A stretch of DNA of 64,000 nucleotides from an uncultured Alistipes sp. GTDB lineage: Bacteria > Bacteroidota > Bacteroidia > Bacteroidales > UBA932. Positions 40,679 through 50,085 of the stretch are shown here, in pieces (positions within the stretch are counted from its first letter, which is position 1; every line of letters starts with the position of its first letter). The stretch is from NCBI GenBank assembly GCA_902388455.1, contig CABMPD010000001.1, forward strand, positions 1 to 64,000, written 5' to 3'. The position numbers were made by a program, and so were the translations under genes. The notes under the pieces were generated by a model. That model ran no database searches. It was not told the origin of the DNA and saw only the letters and a program-made list of their open reading frames with translations.

Positions 40679-43657
40679 TTAGAAATTGTACTTAAGGCCG
40701 ATGATATAAGTGCGCGGACGGGGATACATATTGTTGTCAATTCCTCCGAACACCTCAGGGTCTATACCCGAATATTTGGTAAAGGTAGCCACGTTCTGCA
40801 CTGTTCCGAACAGGCTAAGGCTGCCGCCCTTGCCCAGCTCGAAGAGGTAGCTCAGGGTAATGCGGTCTATCTTGAAGAATGAGCCGTCCTCAACCCAGTA
40901 ATCAGAGAGATATGCCGCATTGGTAAAGCCCCATGAGGGAGCATCTGTCATACAGTTGCGGACGAAGGAGTTGGTCCACAGGTCTGAGAGCAGGGACAGA
41001 CGGGATGCATTGTTGTTGTAGACCATGTTGCCGAGGTTGCCGTGACCGGCAATGGCCAGGGTCAGGTTCTTCCAGGACACCGAGGTGTTGAAGCCGATGG
41101 TCCATACAGGGCTGGCCTGTCCGAGATAGTAGAGGTCGTCGGCATCGATGACACCGTCACCGTTCTGGTCTACGTAAGCACCGGGGATGGGAGCTCCGTT
41201 CTCGTCATATACCTGCTGGTATACATAGAAGGTGTGGTCAGGATATCCCACCATGTGTCTCTGAATGGTGTTGCCGACACCGCCGCTGATACCGCCGGTG
41301 GGTACTCCGGTGTAACCATCACCGTCGTTGGTGGTCAGCTTGGTGATGCGGTTCTGGTTATATGCGACATTGGCTCCGATACTCCAGTACCAGTCACTTG
41401 TCTGTACCGGAACACCTGTGATCTCGAATTCGACTCCTTTGTTCACCAGCGATCCGATATTGGCAAAGAGATAGTTTGTCAGGTTGGCTCCGGCCGCTAT
41501 GGGTGTGTAGTTGAGCAGATCGGTGGTCTCCCTGTAATACACGTCCAATGTACCGAAGAGTCTGTCATTGAAGAATCCGTAATCCAGACCGATGTTGTAG
41601 GTAGTGGTTGTCTCCCACTTCAGGTCAGCATTGTATCCGTTGGGTGTGATAGGGATAATCACATTGCCGTCGAACATATAGTAGCTGCCGATAAGGTTTG
41701 TCTGATAAGTAGGAATCGACTGATAGACATCGCCTATATCCTGCTGACCTGTCTGTCCCCAGCTCAGACGGATCTTGAGGTCGGATACTGCCTTGGAGTT
41801 CTTCAGGAAGCTCTCACCCTTGATGTTCCATCCCAGGGCGACAGAAGGGAAGAAACCCCACTTGTTGTTGGTGAAACGGGATGTTCCGTCCCAGCGTACT
41901 GTAGCTGTCAGCATGTAGCGGTTGTCGTAGTTATAATTGGCACGGCCGAAGAATGATACGAGGAAATACTCGCTCTTGCTGTGAAACTCGGAAAGGGGAG
42001 CCACGCTGCCGGCCACGGGATCGGGCTGAGTCTCGGAGAGGCTGTTGCTCTCAACATAGAAGTGCTGCCAGGAGTAACCGGCCATGACACCGAAGCTGTG
42101 CTTGTTTATCTCCTTGGTATAGTCCGCGTAGGCCTCGAGGGTCATGTCCTGCTTGGTCTGGTCATAGGGGTTATATAGACCGCGGCCGGCCTGAGTCTGG
42201 TTGTGATATGACTGCTCGGCGCCGTATGGCACGGTCACAGTACCGTTGGAATGGGAGTAGTCCATACCGAGGTTGAGGTTCAGCCTCAGATCCTCGAAAC
42301 CGTGAATCTTATAGTCGAACTGTGCATTGCCGATAAAACGCGAAGCCTTGGACACATCCACACGCTGATAGAGAGCGGCCAGGGGATTGATGGTGGACTG
42401 GGTATTCGGCTCGAAAGAACCGTCCTCCATCACATTGCCCCACATCTGATAACCGTCCAGACCATGCTCGCTGTAGATAGGCTGGGTAGGGTCGTACTCA
42501 ATGGCGGCCGAGATAGCTCCGGTATTGGCGAAGCGGTTGTTCTGGAACATGCCCTTACCGTTGAGGGATATGGTCAGATGGTCGTCAAAGAGGGTCGGAG
42601 TCAGGTTCAGGGCCACTGTTCCTCTCTCCATGCTGGAGGTCTTCAAAGTACCTTTCTCATTGAGATAGCCTCCGGACACGCGGTAAGGCATGTAGCCGGC
42701 ATCACCGAACTTGAAGTTGCCCTGCAGACTGAGATTTGCCTCATGACTCATTCCAAGCTGATATATAGCTTTCTGCCAGTCTGTATTGGCATTCCCCAGC
42801 GCAAGGTAGCCGTCGGATGTCTCACTGCCGGTATAAGCCAGCATGGCTGCCCTCATCTCATCTCCTGTCATCACATCCAGATATTTGGTATTCTGGGAGA
42901 TAGACACAGTATAATCCGCGCTTACATGAGGTACGGCCGAATCGTACTTGCTTCCTTTCTTAGTGGTAATGATAATCACACCGTTGGATGCGCGGGATCC
43001 GTAGATGGCTGTCGCCGATGCATCCTTGAGAACGGTAAAAGTCTCGATATCGCTGGGGTTGATGGAAGAGAGCTGGTCCGCGACACCGCTTATACCCTCA
43101 TTGGTGATAGGCAGACCGTCTATCACGATCAGAGGTGAGTTCTGGGCATGCAGGGACGAACCGCCGCGGATACGGATGGTGGAACCGGAACCGGGAGCAC
43201 CGTCACCGTCCGTGATAACAACACCGGCGGACTTACCTTTCAGCATCTCCGTCGGAGATGTTACGGCACCCTTGTTGAGCTGGTCGGCACGCACCGTCGA
43301 GACAGATCCGGTAAGGTCCTCTTTCTTTACAGTACCGTAGCCGATGACCACCACTTCGTCCAGAAGTTCGGCATCGTCTTCGAGCACAATAACCGCCGGC
43401 ACCTGGTCGGCCTGAAAAACTACTGTCTTGTAACCGATGAGCGAGATTTCGATCATCGAGGAAGCAGAGGGTACGGTCAGCACGAAATTACCGTCCATGT
43501 CTGATTCCGTACCGTTGAGAGTCCCCTGTTCGAGGACCGCAGCTCCGATTACGGGTCCTATCGCATCTACTATGCGGCCTTTCACAGTATACTGTGCCCA
43601 GGCGCTGGAGAGCGAGAGGATTGTAATCGAGATTAACGCTGTCATCAATCTTTTCAT
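40679..43657 (-). CDS. susC: SusC-family TonB-dependent outer-membrane transporter
   Basis: TonB-dependent transporter of 992 residues for malto-oligosaccharides. Signal peptide about 1-21 (SSAWAQ). A carboxypeptidase-D regulatory-like domain covers about 22-100 (VKGRIVDAIGPVIGAAV). The TonB-box region DEVVVIGYGTVKKEDLTGSV (about 103-122) and the plug with GGSSLHAQNSPLIVIDGLPI and DASATAIYGSRASNGVIIIT follow. The beta-barrel ends in the outer-membrane signature aromatic residue (GLKYNF). It lies 37 nt downstream of the MFS permease gene and directly before susD. No N-terminal signalling domain for an anti-sigma partner is seen, so regulation must come from elsewhere. Confidence 0.95.
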   Translation of the reverse strand: MKRLMTALISITILSLSSAWAQYTVKGRIVDAIGPVIGAAVLEQGTLNGTESDMDGNFVLTVPSASSMIEISLIGYKTVVFQADQVPAVIVLEDDAELLDEVVVIGYGTVKKEDLTGSVSTVRADQLNKGAVTSPTEMLKGKSAGVVITDGDGAPGSGSTIRIRGGSSLHAQNSPLIVIDGLPITNEGISGVADQLSSINPSDIETFTVLKDASATAIYGSRASNGVIIITTKKGSKYDSAVPHVSADYTVSISQNTKYLDVMTGDEMRAAMLAYTGSETSDGYLALGNANTDWQKAIYQLGMSHEANLSLQGNFKFGDAGYMPYRVSGGYLNEKGTLKTSSMERGTVALNLTPTLFDDHLTISLNGKGMFQNNRFANTGAISAAIEYDPTQPIYSEHGLDGYQMWGNVMEDGSFEPNTQSTINPLAALYQRVDVSKASRFIGNAQFDYKIHGFEDLRLNLNLGMDYSHSNGTVTVPYGAEQSYHNQTQAGRGLYNPYDQTKQDMTLEAYADYTKEINKHSFGVMAGYSWQHFYVESNSLSETQPDPVAGSVAPLSEFHSKSEYFLVSFFGRANYNYDNRYMLTATVRWDGTSRFTNNKWGFFPSVALGWNIKGESFLKNSKAVSDLKIRLSWGQTGQQDIGDVYQSIPTYQTNLIGSYYMFDGNVIIPITPNGYNADLKWETTTTYNIGLDYGFFNDRLFGTLDVYYRETTDLLNYTPIAAGANLTNYLFANIGSLVNKGVEFEITGVPVQTSDWYWSIGANVAYNQNRITKLTTNDGDGYTGVPTGGISGGVGNTIQRHMVGYPDHTFYVYQQVYDENGAPIPGAYVDQNGDGVIDADDLYYLGQASPVWTIGFNTSVSWKNLTLAIAGHGNLGNMVYNNNASRLSLLSDLWTNSFVRNCMTDAPSWGFTNAAYLSDYWVEDGSFFKIDRITLSYLFELGKGGSLSLFGTVQNVATFTKYSGIDPEVFGGIDNNMYPRPRTYIIGLKYNF

Positions 43658-43694
43658 ACGTTAAATGTTTAAAAAATGATAAAATGGATTGTAG

Positions 43695-45026
43695 TTATTT
43701 TCGTTTGAACAGACGCAGCTGCACCGGGTCGTCCTTGTCTTCCACGAATATGACAGAAACTGCCGCTATCAGAAGACAGAGGCCCGAGAACACCATGGCG
43801 TAGACAGTATGACCGCCGTACACATGGTTGACCATAAAGCCGCCGAGGAGGCCGTTGCATACCTGCGGTATAGTGATGAAGAAGTTGAAGATACCCATGA
43901 ATACTCCCATCTTGGCTGGAGGCAGCGAGCCGGCGAGGATAGAATAAGGCATGGCCAGGATGCTGCCCCAGGCGATGCCGACTCCTATCATGGATATGAT
44001 CAGAAGGTTCGGGTTCTTGAAGATGAAGAAGGAGGCAAAGCCGAGGGCTCCCATCAGCAGAGAGACGGAATGGGTGGCCTTGCGGCCTATCTTAGAAGCT
44101 ATCCAGGGTAGGAGGAAGGCGTAGACTGCGGCCACACCATTATATATACCCTGCAGGACGCCGACCCAGTCACCGGCGTTGCCGAACTCGACCGAGGTGC
44201 GGTCCACGGTGTTGTAGCAGTGCTCGGCTACGGCGGGGGTCATGTACACCCACATCGAGAAGAGGGCGAACCAGGAGAAGAACTGAACTACGCCAAGCTG
44301 CACCATAGTCCTGGGCATACGGCCGAAGTCCTTGAATATCTCCAGGAAACCTCCGTCTTTCTGCTTTTTCTCTCCCGGCTCAGGAGGATATTCGGAAGTG
44401 CTGATGACAGTCCACAGCACGCAGAGCAGCAGGACAGCGGCACCGATATAGAAGGCCGTGCGCACGTTAGGCGCCACTCCTCCGACTTCGGCGGGGGTGT
44501 TGGACATTCCGAACCAGTTGGTCAGTACATAAGGAAGGACAGCGCCGACGACAGCGCCGACACCGATGAGGGATGTCTGCATCGAGAAACCGAGTGTCCG
44601 CTGTTCAGAGGGCAGCTTGTCGGCTACAAGAGCCCGGAAAGGCTCCATGGCTACATTGATGGAGGCATCCATAATCATGAGGATACCGGCTCCTATCAGC
44701 AGAGGGGAGAGGAAGCCGGCGAGGGAGGGAGAGTTGGGCATCAGGAACAGCATCAGGGAGGCCAGGATGGCTCCGGCCAGGAAGTAGGGACGTCTCCTGC
44801 CGAGCCGGCACCAGGTGCGGTCGCTGTAGTGCCCTATGATGGGCTGGACGATCATACCCGTGAGGGGCGCGGCCAGCCAGAAATACGACAGATGGGCCAC
44901 ATCAGCTCCGAATGACTGCAGGATCCTGCTGACGTTGGCGTTCTGCAACGCCAGGCCGAACTGAATCCCGAGGAACCCGAAACTCATGTTGAAAATCTGC
45001 ATGAACGTCATTCTCTTCTTTTCCAT
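43695..45026 (-). CDS. MFS sugar permease (SLC45/GPH-like), probable maltose transporter
   Basis: Twelve-helix inner-membrane permease of 443 residues, of the type found with Bacteroidota starch loci for maltose or glucose uptake. Visible: NMSFGFLGIQFGLALQNANV (about 13-32), PIIGHYSDRTWCRLGRRRPYF (about 62-82, the SLC45-like DRT..RLGRRRP loop) and a long central loop (SEYPPEPGEKKQKD). It is the first gene of the sus operon and has a -7 box 19 nt upstream. It would carry periplasmic products of GH13/GH97 enzymes into the cytoplasm, where MalQ is encoded nearby. Substrate is inferred from context. Confidence 0.82.
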   Translation of the reverse strand: MEKKRMTFMQIFNMSFGFLGIQFGLALQNANVSRILQSFGADVAHLSYFWLAAPLTGMIVQPIIGHYSDRTWCRLGRRRPYFLAGAILASLMLFLMPNSPSLAGFLSPLLIGAGILMIMDASINVAMEPFRALVADKLPSEQRTLGFSMQTSLIGVGAVVGAVLPYVLTNWFGMSNTPAEVGGVAPNVRTAFYIGAAVLLLCVLWTVISTSEYPPEPGEKKQKDGGFLEIFKDFGRMPRTMVQLGVVQFFSWFALFSMWVYMTPAVAEHCYNTVDRTSVEFGNAGDWVGVLQGIYNGVAAVYAFLLPWIASKIGRKATHSVSLLMGALGFASFFIFKNPNLLIISMIGVGIAWGSILAMPYSILAGSLPPAKMGVFMGIFNFFITIPQVCNGLLGGFMVNHVYGGHTVYAMVFSGLCLLIAAVSVIFVEDKDDPVQLRLFKRK

Positions 45027-45045
45027 AGATCTCTGTTTAACATTT

Positions 45046-45053
45046 CAAAATTA
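45046..45053 (-). promoter_or_regulatory. -7 box TAATTTTG of the sus operon
   Basis: Minus-strand TAATTTTG, exact TAnnTTTG match, ending 19 nt before the MFS permease ATG. It is the best candidate for the main sus operon promoter. Confidence 0.55.
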
Positions 45054-45075
45054 TTGAATACACACCTATTAACAT

Positions 45076-45096
45076 TACAGTTTCCGACGGACTGTA
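45076..45096. promoter_or_regulatory. Dyad TACAGT-N9-ACTGTA, possible regulator site
   Basis: Perfect 6-base arms (45076-45081 and 45091-45096) separated by nine bases, located about 23 bases upstream of the sus -7 box and between the two divergent genes. The first arm reads ACAGTTT, partly resembling LytTR-family half sites. It is a candidate operator for the adjacent response regulator; this is inference. Confidence 0.35.
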
Positions 45097-45147
45097 GAAA
45101 AAGGCTGACGAATTGTAACATTATTTTAACAGATGGGAAATAATCCG

Positions 45148-45155
45148 TAAATTTG
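45148..45155 (+). promoter_or_regulatory. -7 box TAAATTTG for the LytTR regulator gene
   Basis: Exact TAnnTTTG match, ending 8 nt before the ATG at 45164, so the transcript would have almost no leader. Confidence 0.5.
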
Positions 45156-45163
45156 CTCCCGTT

Positions 45164-45913
45164 ATGAGAGTTCTGATTATAGAAGACGAGATTCCAGCCC
45201 AGCAGATACTGATGAAATTTCTGGGCAGATTCTTTCCTGACTTCACGATAGTCGGGATTCTGGACTCGGTGGACACCGCCGTCAATTTTCTAAGACACCA
45301 GACCCCTGATCTGATATTTCTGGATGTAGAGCTCTCGGACGGAAAGAGTTTCGAAATATTCAGGCAAGTCGAGATTACCTGTCCCATCATAGTTACCACT
45401 GCATACGCCGACTATGCGCTGGACGCTTTCCGGAACAAATGCATAGACTATCTTCTCAAGCCCATAGAGGCCGCTGCTTTTAAGGCCTCCGTCGACCGAT
45501 GCCTGCAGTTATGCGGGGTAACTGCCGCCTCCAGACCGGCGGCCGATATAACCGCTTACGCAAAGCCTGCATACAAGCACCACTTTACCATCAAGTTAGG
45601 AAGCCAGATTCTGGTTATCGATGTAAACGACATCGCCTACTTCTACTCCAATGACAAGTCTACATGGATGGTTACCCGTGACGGCAAACAGTACATGACA
45701 GACGACTCCCTGACAGCCATCGAGGGGGAAGTCGACCCGGGCAGGTTCTACAAGATATCCAGGAAATGTCTGGTCGGCATGTCTGCTATATACACCATTT
45801 CCAAGTATTTCAATTCCCGTCTGAAAGTTACCCTCTCGCCCAGGAACATAGAGCCCGTAATCGTCCCACGCGACCGCGTCCAGTCCTTCATGGAGTGGAT
45901 CGAGGGAGCATAG
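45164..45913 (+). CDS. LytTR-type response regulator
   Basis: DNA-binding response regulator of 249 residues. The receiver domain (about 1-120) has the acidic pair E7/D8, phospho-acceptor D54 in LIFLDVELSDG, the conserved Thr in ITCPIIVTTAY and Lys in DYLLKP. A linker leads to a LytTR domain (about 140-245: HHFTIKLGSQILVIDVNDIAYFYSNDKSTW region, FYKISRKCLV, NSRLKVTLSP). It lies divergent from the sus operon and abuts the convergent kinase gene with no gap (the two stops form TAGCTA). Pairing with that kinase is likely; control of the sus operon is inferred from position. Confidence 0.9.
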   Translation: MRVLIIEDEIPAQQILMKFLGRFFPDFTIVGILDSVDTAVNFLRHQTPDLIFLDVELSDGKSFEIFRQVEITCPIIVTTAYADYALDAFRNKCIDYLLKPIEAAAFKASVDRCLQLCGVTAASRPAADITAYAKPAYKHHFTIKLGSQILVIDVNDIAYFYSNDKSTWMVTRDGKQYMTDDSLTAIEGEVDPGRFYKISRKCLVGMSAIYTISKYFNSRLKVTLSPRNIEPVIVPRDRVQSFMEWIEGA

Positions 45914-46978
45914 CTAGCGGACCAGGGGGATACGTACGATGAACTCGGAATCTGTCTTCTCTGTTACAACACTGCGGCTGAACAGGATTTCGTACTGACG
46001 GCTTATATTCTGCAAGCCTGTGCCCGGAGATGTCTCTGAATCTGCTTTCTTGGGATTGAGATTGTTCCTTACGACGACATGATGCATCTCCACCCCGATG
46101 GAAATTCTCAGGACATTGGAGGAATTGACCACATTGTGTTTGACCGCATTCTCCACCATCATCTGCAGAGTGCACGGAATTATCCTGGCATCATGGTATT
46201 TTTCCGGGATATCAATTTCTGTAACGAAACTTTCCCCGAATCTCTCCCTCAGCAGATCACAGTACTTGCGTACAAACTCCAGCTCTTCCTCCAGCATCAC
46301 CAGGGTATGCTTCTCCAGTTTGAGGAAATAGCGGTAGACTCCTGCCAGTTTCCCCGCATAATCACTTGCCCGGTCTGCATCCTCGTGTATCAGATACTGA
46401 AGAACATTCAGGCAGTTGAACAGAAAGTGCGGGTTGGTCTCGCTTTTCAGCAGCTGGTACTGGTAATTGGCCTTGGCACGCTGCTCCGCCTCCACGGCCA
46501 CAGCCTTGCGGTTCGTCCAGCGGTAGTAGAAAATAAGGTCTGTGACGAGAATCGCCACGGCATTGAATACGAAATTGCTCACATACGTGAACAGAAAGAG
46601 CCGGCCGAAGAATCTGGAGCCGTCCACTACATGCTGAAACTGCCACACACGCACCAGTAGCGAGGTAAGGAATGCCATCAGAGCTATTGCTCCCACCTCA
46701 ACGAGCGATCTGACAATAGTCCTGCCGCTTCCATAAGGGAAGAAGCGGACCAGTAAGACGACGGCCAGAATATCTCCAAGCAAAGCTCCGAAAGTCAATG
46801 AATAATTCGACAGTGTCTGAAAGAGGAAATCTCCGAAATAGAGTCCGAAGCTTTCATAGAACAGAGGCATCACCCTCTCTATCACTATCCTTGCCAGAAG
46901 GACGATGATGATGATGACCATCAGGTCGACGGTCGAGACCTGACTGCCTCCATTCCTATTGCCGCTTCCCTCCGACAT
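45914..46978 (-). CDS. LytS/YehU-type sensor histidine kinase
   Basis: Membrane histidine kinase of 354 residues. The N-terminal half has about four hydrophobic segments (about 18-36, 58-78, 92-110, 125-150) without a large periplasmic domain. Then comes the His_kinase domain with the phospho-acceptor H183 in ETNPHFLFNCLNVLQ and the ATPase with CTLQMMVENAVKHNV (N box) and GTGLQNI (G box). The partner is almost certainly the LytTR regulator encoded convergently at its 3' end. Its start lies 23 bases inside the upstream small membrane-protein gene, so the two are translationally linked. The signal sensed is unknown. Confidence 0.88.
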   Translation of the reverse strand: MSEGSGNRNGGSQVSTVDLMVIIIIVLLARIVIERVMPLFYESFGLYFGDFLFQTLSNYSLTFGALLGDILAVVLLVRFFPYGSGRTIVRSLVEVGAIALMAFLTSLLVRVWQFQHVVDGSRFFGRLFLFTYVSNFVFNAVAILVTDLIFYYRWTNRKAVAVEAEQRAKANYQYQLLKSETNPHFLFNCLNVLQYLIHEDADRASDYAGKLAGVYRYFLKLEKHTLVMLEEELEFVRKYCDLLRERFGESFVTEIDIPEKYHDARIIPCTLQMMVENAVKHNVVNSSNVLRISIGVEMHHVVVRNNLNPKKADSETSPGTGLQNISRQYEILFSRSVVTEKTDSEFIVRIPLVR

Positions 46979-47357
46979 GCCAGTCCTTGCGTACTAAGAG
47001 GACAATCACCAGACCCAGTAGTCCGGTCGTAACCATAGTAACTATAACATTGATCCACACACCCCACGACGGCACCCATTTTTCCAACAGTTCCGCTCCC
47101 TCCGTTCCGATATAGAAACCGGCGAAGCACGACAGAAAGGCCAGTCCCAGGAATACGTCAAACGAGGCCCTGTAGAACTTGATGAGAGCGAAGACCATGC
47201 CTATGGTCAGGCAGGTGAGGAAGATGCCGTCACCTATCTTGGTGTCGTGAAGTGCCAGACAGACAACCGCGTGAGCCAAAACGAAAATAAGAACTATGAC
47301 ATTGGCCCTGAGCACGTCGCTCCTTGCATCGCCCGTTCTTGAGAAAAACCGCTTCAT
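46956..47357 (-). CDS. Small four-helix membrane protein
   Basis: Unrecognised inner-membrane protein of about 133 residues with four hydrophobic segments and a positively charged C-terminus (VRKDWHVGGKRQ). The start at 47357 (MKRFFSRTGDA) is preferred because a -7-like box sits 18 nt upstream. The alternative ATG at 47396 overlaps the promoter of the divergent malQ. It overlaps the kinase gene by 23 bases and is likely co-expressed with it, so it may be an accessory of the sensor. This role is only inferred from coupling. Confidence 0.65.
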   Translation of the reverse strand: MKRFFSRTGDARSDVLRANVIVLIFVLAHAVVCLALHDTKIGDGIFLTCLTIGMVFALIKFYRASFDVFLGLAFLSCFAGFYIGTEGAELLEKWVPSWGVWINVIVTMVTTGLLGLVIVLLVRKDWHVGGKRQ

Positions 47358-47375
47358 AGTCACATGATATTTCTG

Positions 47376-47383
47376 TAAAATTA
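47376..47383 (-). promoter_or_regulatory. -7 box TAATTTTA for the membrane protein/kinase pair
   Basis: Minus-strand TAATTTTA, one mismatch to TAnnTTTG, ending 18 nt before the ATG at 47357. Confidence 0.4.
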
Positions 47384-47395
47384 ACGATTTTTCCA

Positions 47396-47403
47396 TACAT
47401 TTG
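47396..47403 (+). promoter_or_regulatory. -7 box TACATTTG for malQ
   Basis: Exact TAnnTTTG match, ending 15 nt before the ATG at 47419. Confidence 0.5.
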
Positions 47404-47418
47404 CAAAAATTCTGAACG

Positions 47419-50085
47419 ATGATTATTCATTTTTCCATCAACTTCCGCACCGCCTGGGGGCAGAACCTCTACATTTCGGGGTCCGTGCCCGAGCTCGGAG
47501 GCGGTGACCCGGCCAAGGCCGTACCCATGAACTACACCCCAGGAGATTTCTGGAAAACCGACATCAAGATAACGGACCTCGAGGAAAGGGTCCTGTCTTA
47601 CAAATACTTCGTCAAGTCAGAGAACGGCTCCACCTTCTACGAGGCAGGCTCTGAAAGGGTCCTGGGCCTGAACAGCGCGTCCCGGGAGCTCTTCCTCAAC
47701 GATGAGTGGCAGGGCAACTCCGACATTGCTCCGTTCCTGACAGCCCCCTTCTCGGAAATTTTCTTCCCGCACGGACACCATGATCCCACCCAGATCCACA
47801 TCCACAGCCGGGAAATAATCATCCGCGTGACAGCTCCCGCAGTGGAGCCTGACTGCACCCTCTGCATCTGCGGAGACTCCCCGCTGATGGGCTGTTGGAA
47901 TCCTGCTAATGCACTTGAAATGACCCCCGTACACGGCTCGCGCTGGACAGTCCACCTGCCTGCGGAGAAACTTGGCCGGAGGCTGGAATTCAAGTTCATC
48001 AAGCGCAATACCACTGACGGCAGTACCGTCTGGGAGGACAGGGACAACCGTATCCTGGAACTGCCCGGCAGCATCACCCCCCATCAGACCTGGTCCGTGG
48101 AATACTCCCAGGCGTCCTTCCACCTGGGAAGGCCCCGCTTCTCCGGCACCGCCGTACCGGTGTTCGCCCTCAGGACGCAGAACAGCTGCGGCATCGGTGA
48201 CTTCACCGACCTCAAGGTCCTGGGAGACTGGATTCGCTCTATAGGGCAGAATGTGATACAGATCCTGCCGGTCAACGACACCACCTCCACCGGCACCTGG
48301 ACCGACTCCTACCCCTACGGAGGCATCACCGTCATGGCCCTGCATCCGATATTCATCAACATCACGGCCATAGGTCCTCTCAGGAACCCCGGGCAGCGCT
48401 CCGCCTACAGCCGCGAGCGGAAGGCCCTGGACGCCCTGCCGGCCATCGACTATGAGAAGGTGCTGGCCATGAAGAACAAATACCTCAGAATACAGTTCGA
48501 GACCTATAGGGAGGATACCTTCGCCGAGCCGAAGTTCCTCTCATTCTACCGCAGCAACAAGTCCTGGCTCCTGCCCTACTGCGCCTTCTGCGCCCTGAGG
48601 GACAGCCACGGCACCGCCGATTTCTCCCGCTGGGGAGAGGACGCCCGCTGCACCCCGGAACTGCTCGCACGCGTCAATTCGGAGGACAGTCCCCTCTATC
48701 CCGAGATATCCTTCCACATCTTCACCCAGTACCACCTGCACAGGCAGCTGCTGGACGCGGTGCAGTACCTCCATTCGCTGGGCATTGCCCTGAAGGGAGA
48801 CATCCCCATAGGCATCACCCGCAACAGCGCGGACGCCTGGGCCTCCCCGGAGCTCTTCCACATGGATTCCCAGGCCGGAGCCCCGCCCGACGACTTCGCG
48901 GCCGACGGCCAGAACTGGGGCTTCCCCACCTACGACTGGGACCGGATGGCCGCCGACGGCTACCGCTGGTGGAAGGAGCGCTTCCGCCACATGTCCGAGT
49001 ATTTCGACGCCTACAGGATAGACCACGTGCTGGGGTTCTTCCGGATATGGGAGATACCGCAGGAGCAGACCAAGGGGCTGATGGGACATTTCTCCCCCGC
49101 CCTGCCGATGAGCTATGAGGAGATATGCGCGTTCGGATTCCAGTTTGACTTTGCCCGCCATGCAACACCTTATATAAGATACTGGCAGTTGAAGGAGATG
49201 TTCGGGGAGCGGACTGAGGAAGTCATGCAGAAATATCTGGACAGCAACGAGTATGATGTATTCACCCTCAAAAAGGAGTTCAACACCCAAAGAAAGATAG
49301 AGGAATATTTCGGACCGTCTCAGGACGATGTCAAGGACGGACTGCAGGCCCTTGTCGGCGAGGTGCTCTTCCTCGAGGACTGCAAGCGGCCCGGGCTCTT
49401 CCATCCCAGGATATCAGCTCAGTTCACATGGTCCTACCGCGACCTGACGGAAAATCAGAAGGCCGCCTACAACCGGCTGTACGATCATTTCTTCTATCAT
49501 CGCCACAACGGATTCTGGAGGGAATCGGCCCTGCGCAAGCTCCCCGAAGTGACCGCCGCCACAAACATGCTTACCTGTGCCGAGGACCTGGGCATGATAC
49601 CCGCCTGTGTACCGGGAGTCATACGGGATCTGAGAATACTCTCGCTGGAGATTTTCCGTATGTCCAAGAATCCGGACGAGGCTTTCGGAGACCCGGCCCG
49701 ATACCCATACATGAGCGTATGCACCACCGGCACTCACGACACCAGCACTCTCAGGCAGTGGTGGGAGGAGGACCGTCGGTCATCGTCCGATTTCTGGCAC
49801 CGGATGCTGCATGGGAACGGCGAGGCACCCCGGACCTGCGAACCCTGGATCTGCGAGAAGATTATCCGCATGCACACCGCATCACCGGCCATGCTGACAA
49901 TACTGCCGCTGCAGGACTGGCTCTCCGTGGATGGAGATGTCAGGGCTGAAGATCCGGCATCAGAACGCATCAACATACCCTCTGTACCAAAACACTACTG
50001 GAGATACCGCATGCACCTGACCGTCGAGGAGCTCATGGGTAATCAGGCCCTTACCTCCAGACTTAAAGACCTGTCCGGAAGATGA
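47419..50085 (+). CDS. malQ: 4-alpha-glucanotransferase with tandem CBM20 (GH77)
   Basis: Cytoplasmic amylomaltase of 888 residues that disproportionates malto-oligosaccharides and frees glucose. Two CBM20-like starch-binding modules precede the enzyme: about 1-110 (FRTAWGQNLYISGSVPELGG) and about 125-245 (CTLCICGDSPLMGCWNPANA). The GH77 barrel starts near 255 (GTAVPVFALRTQNSCGIGDF) and shows the 250s-loop family pattern and catalytic residues in YRIDHVLGFFRIWEIP (Asp near 534), CAEDLGMIP (Glu near 722) and TGTHDTSTLRQW (Asp near 773). This CBM20-GH77 form is usual in Bacteroidota. It overlaps the following symporter gene by four bases. Confidence 0.93.
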   Translation: MIIHFSINFRTAWGQNLYISGSVPELGGGDPAKAVPMNYTPGDFWKTDIKITDLEERVLSYKYFVKSENGSTFYEAGSERVLGLNSASRELFLNDEWQGNSDIAPFLTAPFSEIFFPHGHHDPTQIHIHSREIIIRVTAPAVEPDCTLCICGDSPLMGCWNPANALEMTPVHGSRWTVHLPAEKLGRRLEFKFIKRNTTDGSTVWEDRDNRILELPGSITPHQTWSVEYSQASFHLGRPRFSGTAVPVFALRTQNSCGIGDFTDLKVLGDWIRSIGQNVIQILPVNDTTSTGTWTDSYPYGGITVMALHPIFINITAIGPLRNPGQRSAYSRERKALDALPAIDYEKVLAMKNKYLRIQFETYREDTFAEPKFLSFYRSNKSWLLPYCAFCALRDSHGTADFSRWGEDARCTPELLARVNSEDSPLYPEISFHIFTQYHLHRQLLDAVQYLHSLGIALKGDIPIGITRNSADAWASPELFHMDSQAGAPPDDFAADGQNWGFPTYDWDRMAADGYRWWKERFRHMSEYFDAYRIDHVLGFFRIWEIPQEQTKGLMGHFSPALPMSYEEICAFGFQFDFARHATPYIRYWQLKEMFGERTEEVMQKYLDSNEYDVFTLKKEFNTQRKIEEYFGPSQDDVKDGLQALVGEVLFLEDCKRPGLFHPRISAQFTWSYRDLTENQKAAYNRLYDHFFYHRHNGFWRESALRKLPEVTAATNMLTCAEDLGMIPACVPGVIRDLRILSLEIFRMSKNPDEAFGDPARYPYMSVCTTGTHDTSTLRQWWEEDRRSSSDFWHRMLHGNGEAPRTCEPWICEKIIRMHTASPAMLTILPLQDWLSVDGDVRAEDPASERINIPSVPKHYWRYRMHLTVEELMGNQALTSRLKDLSGR

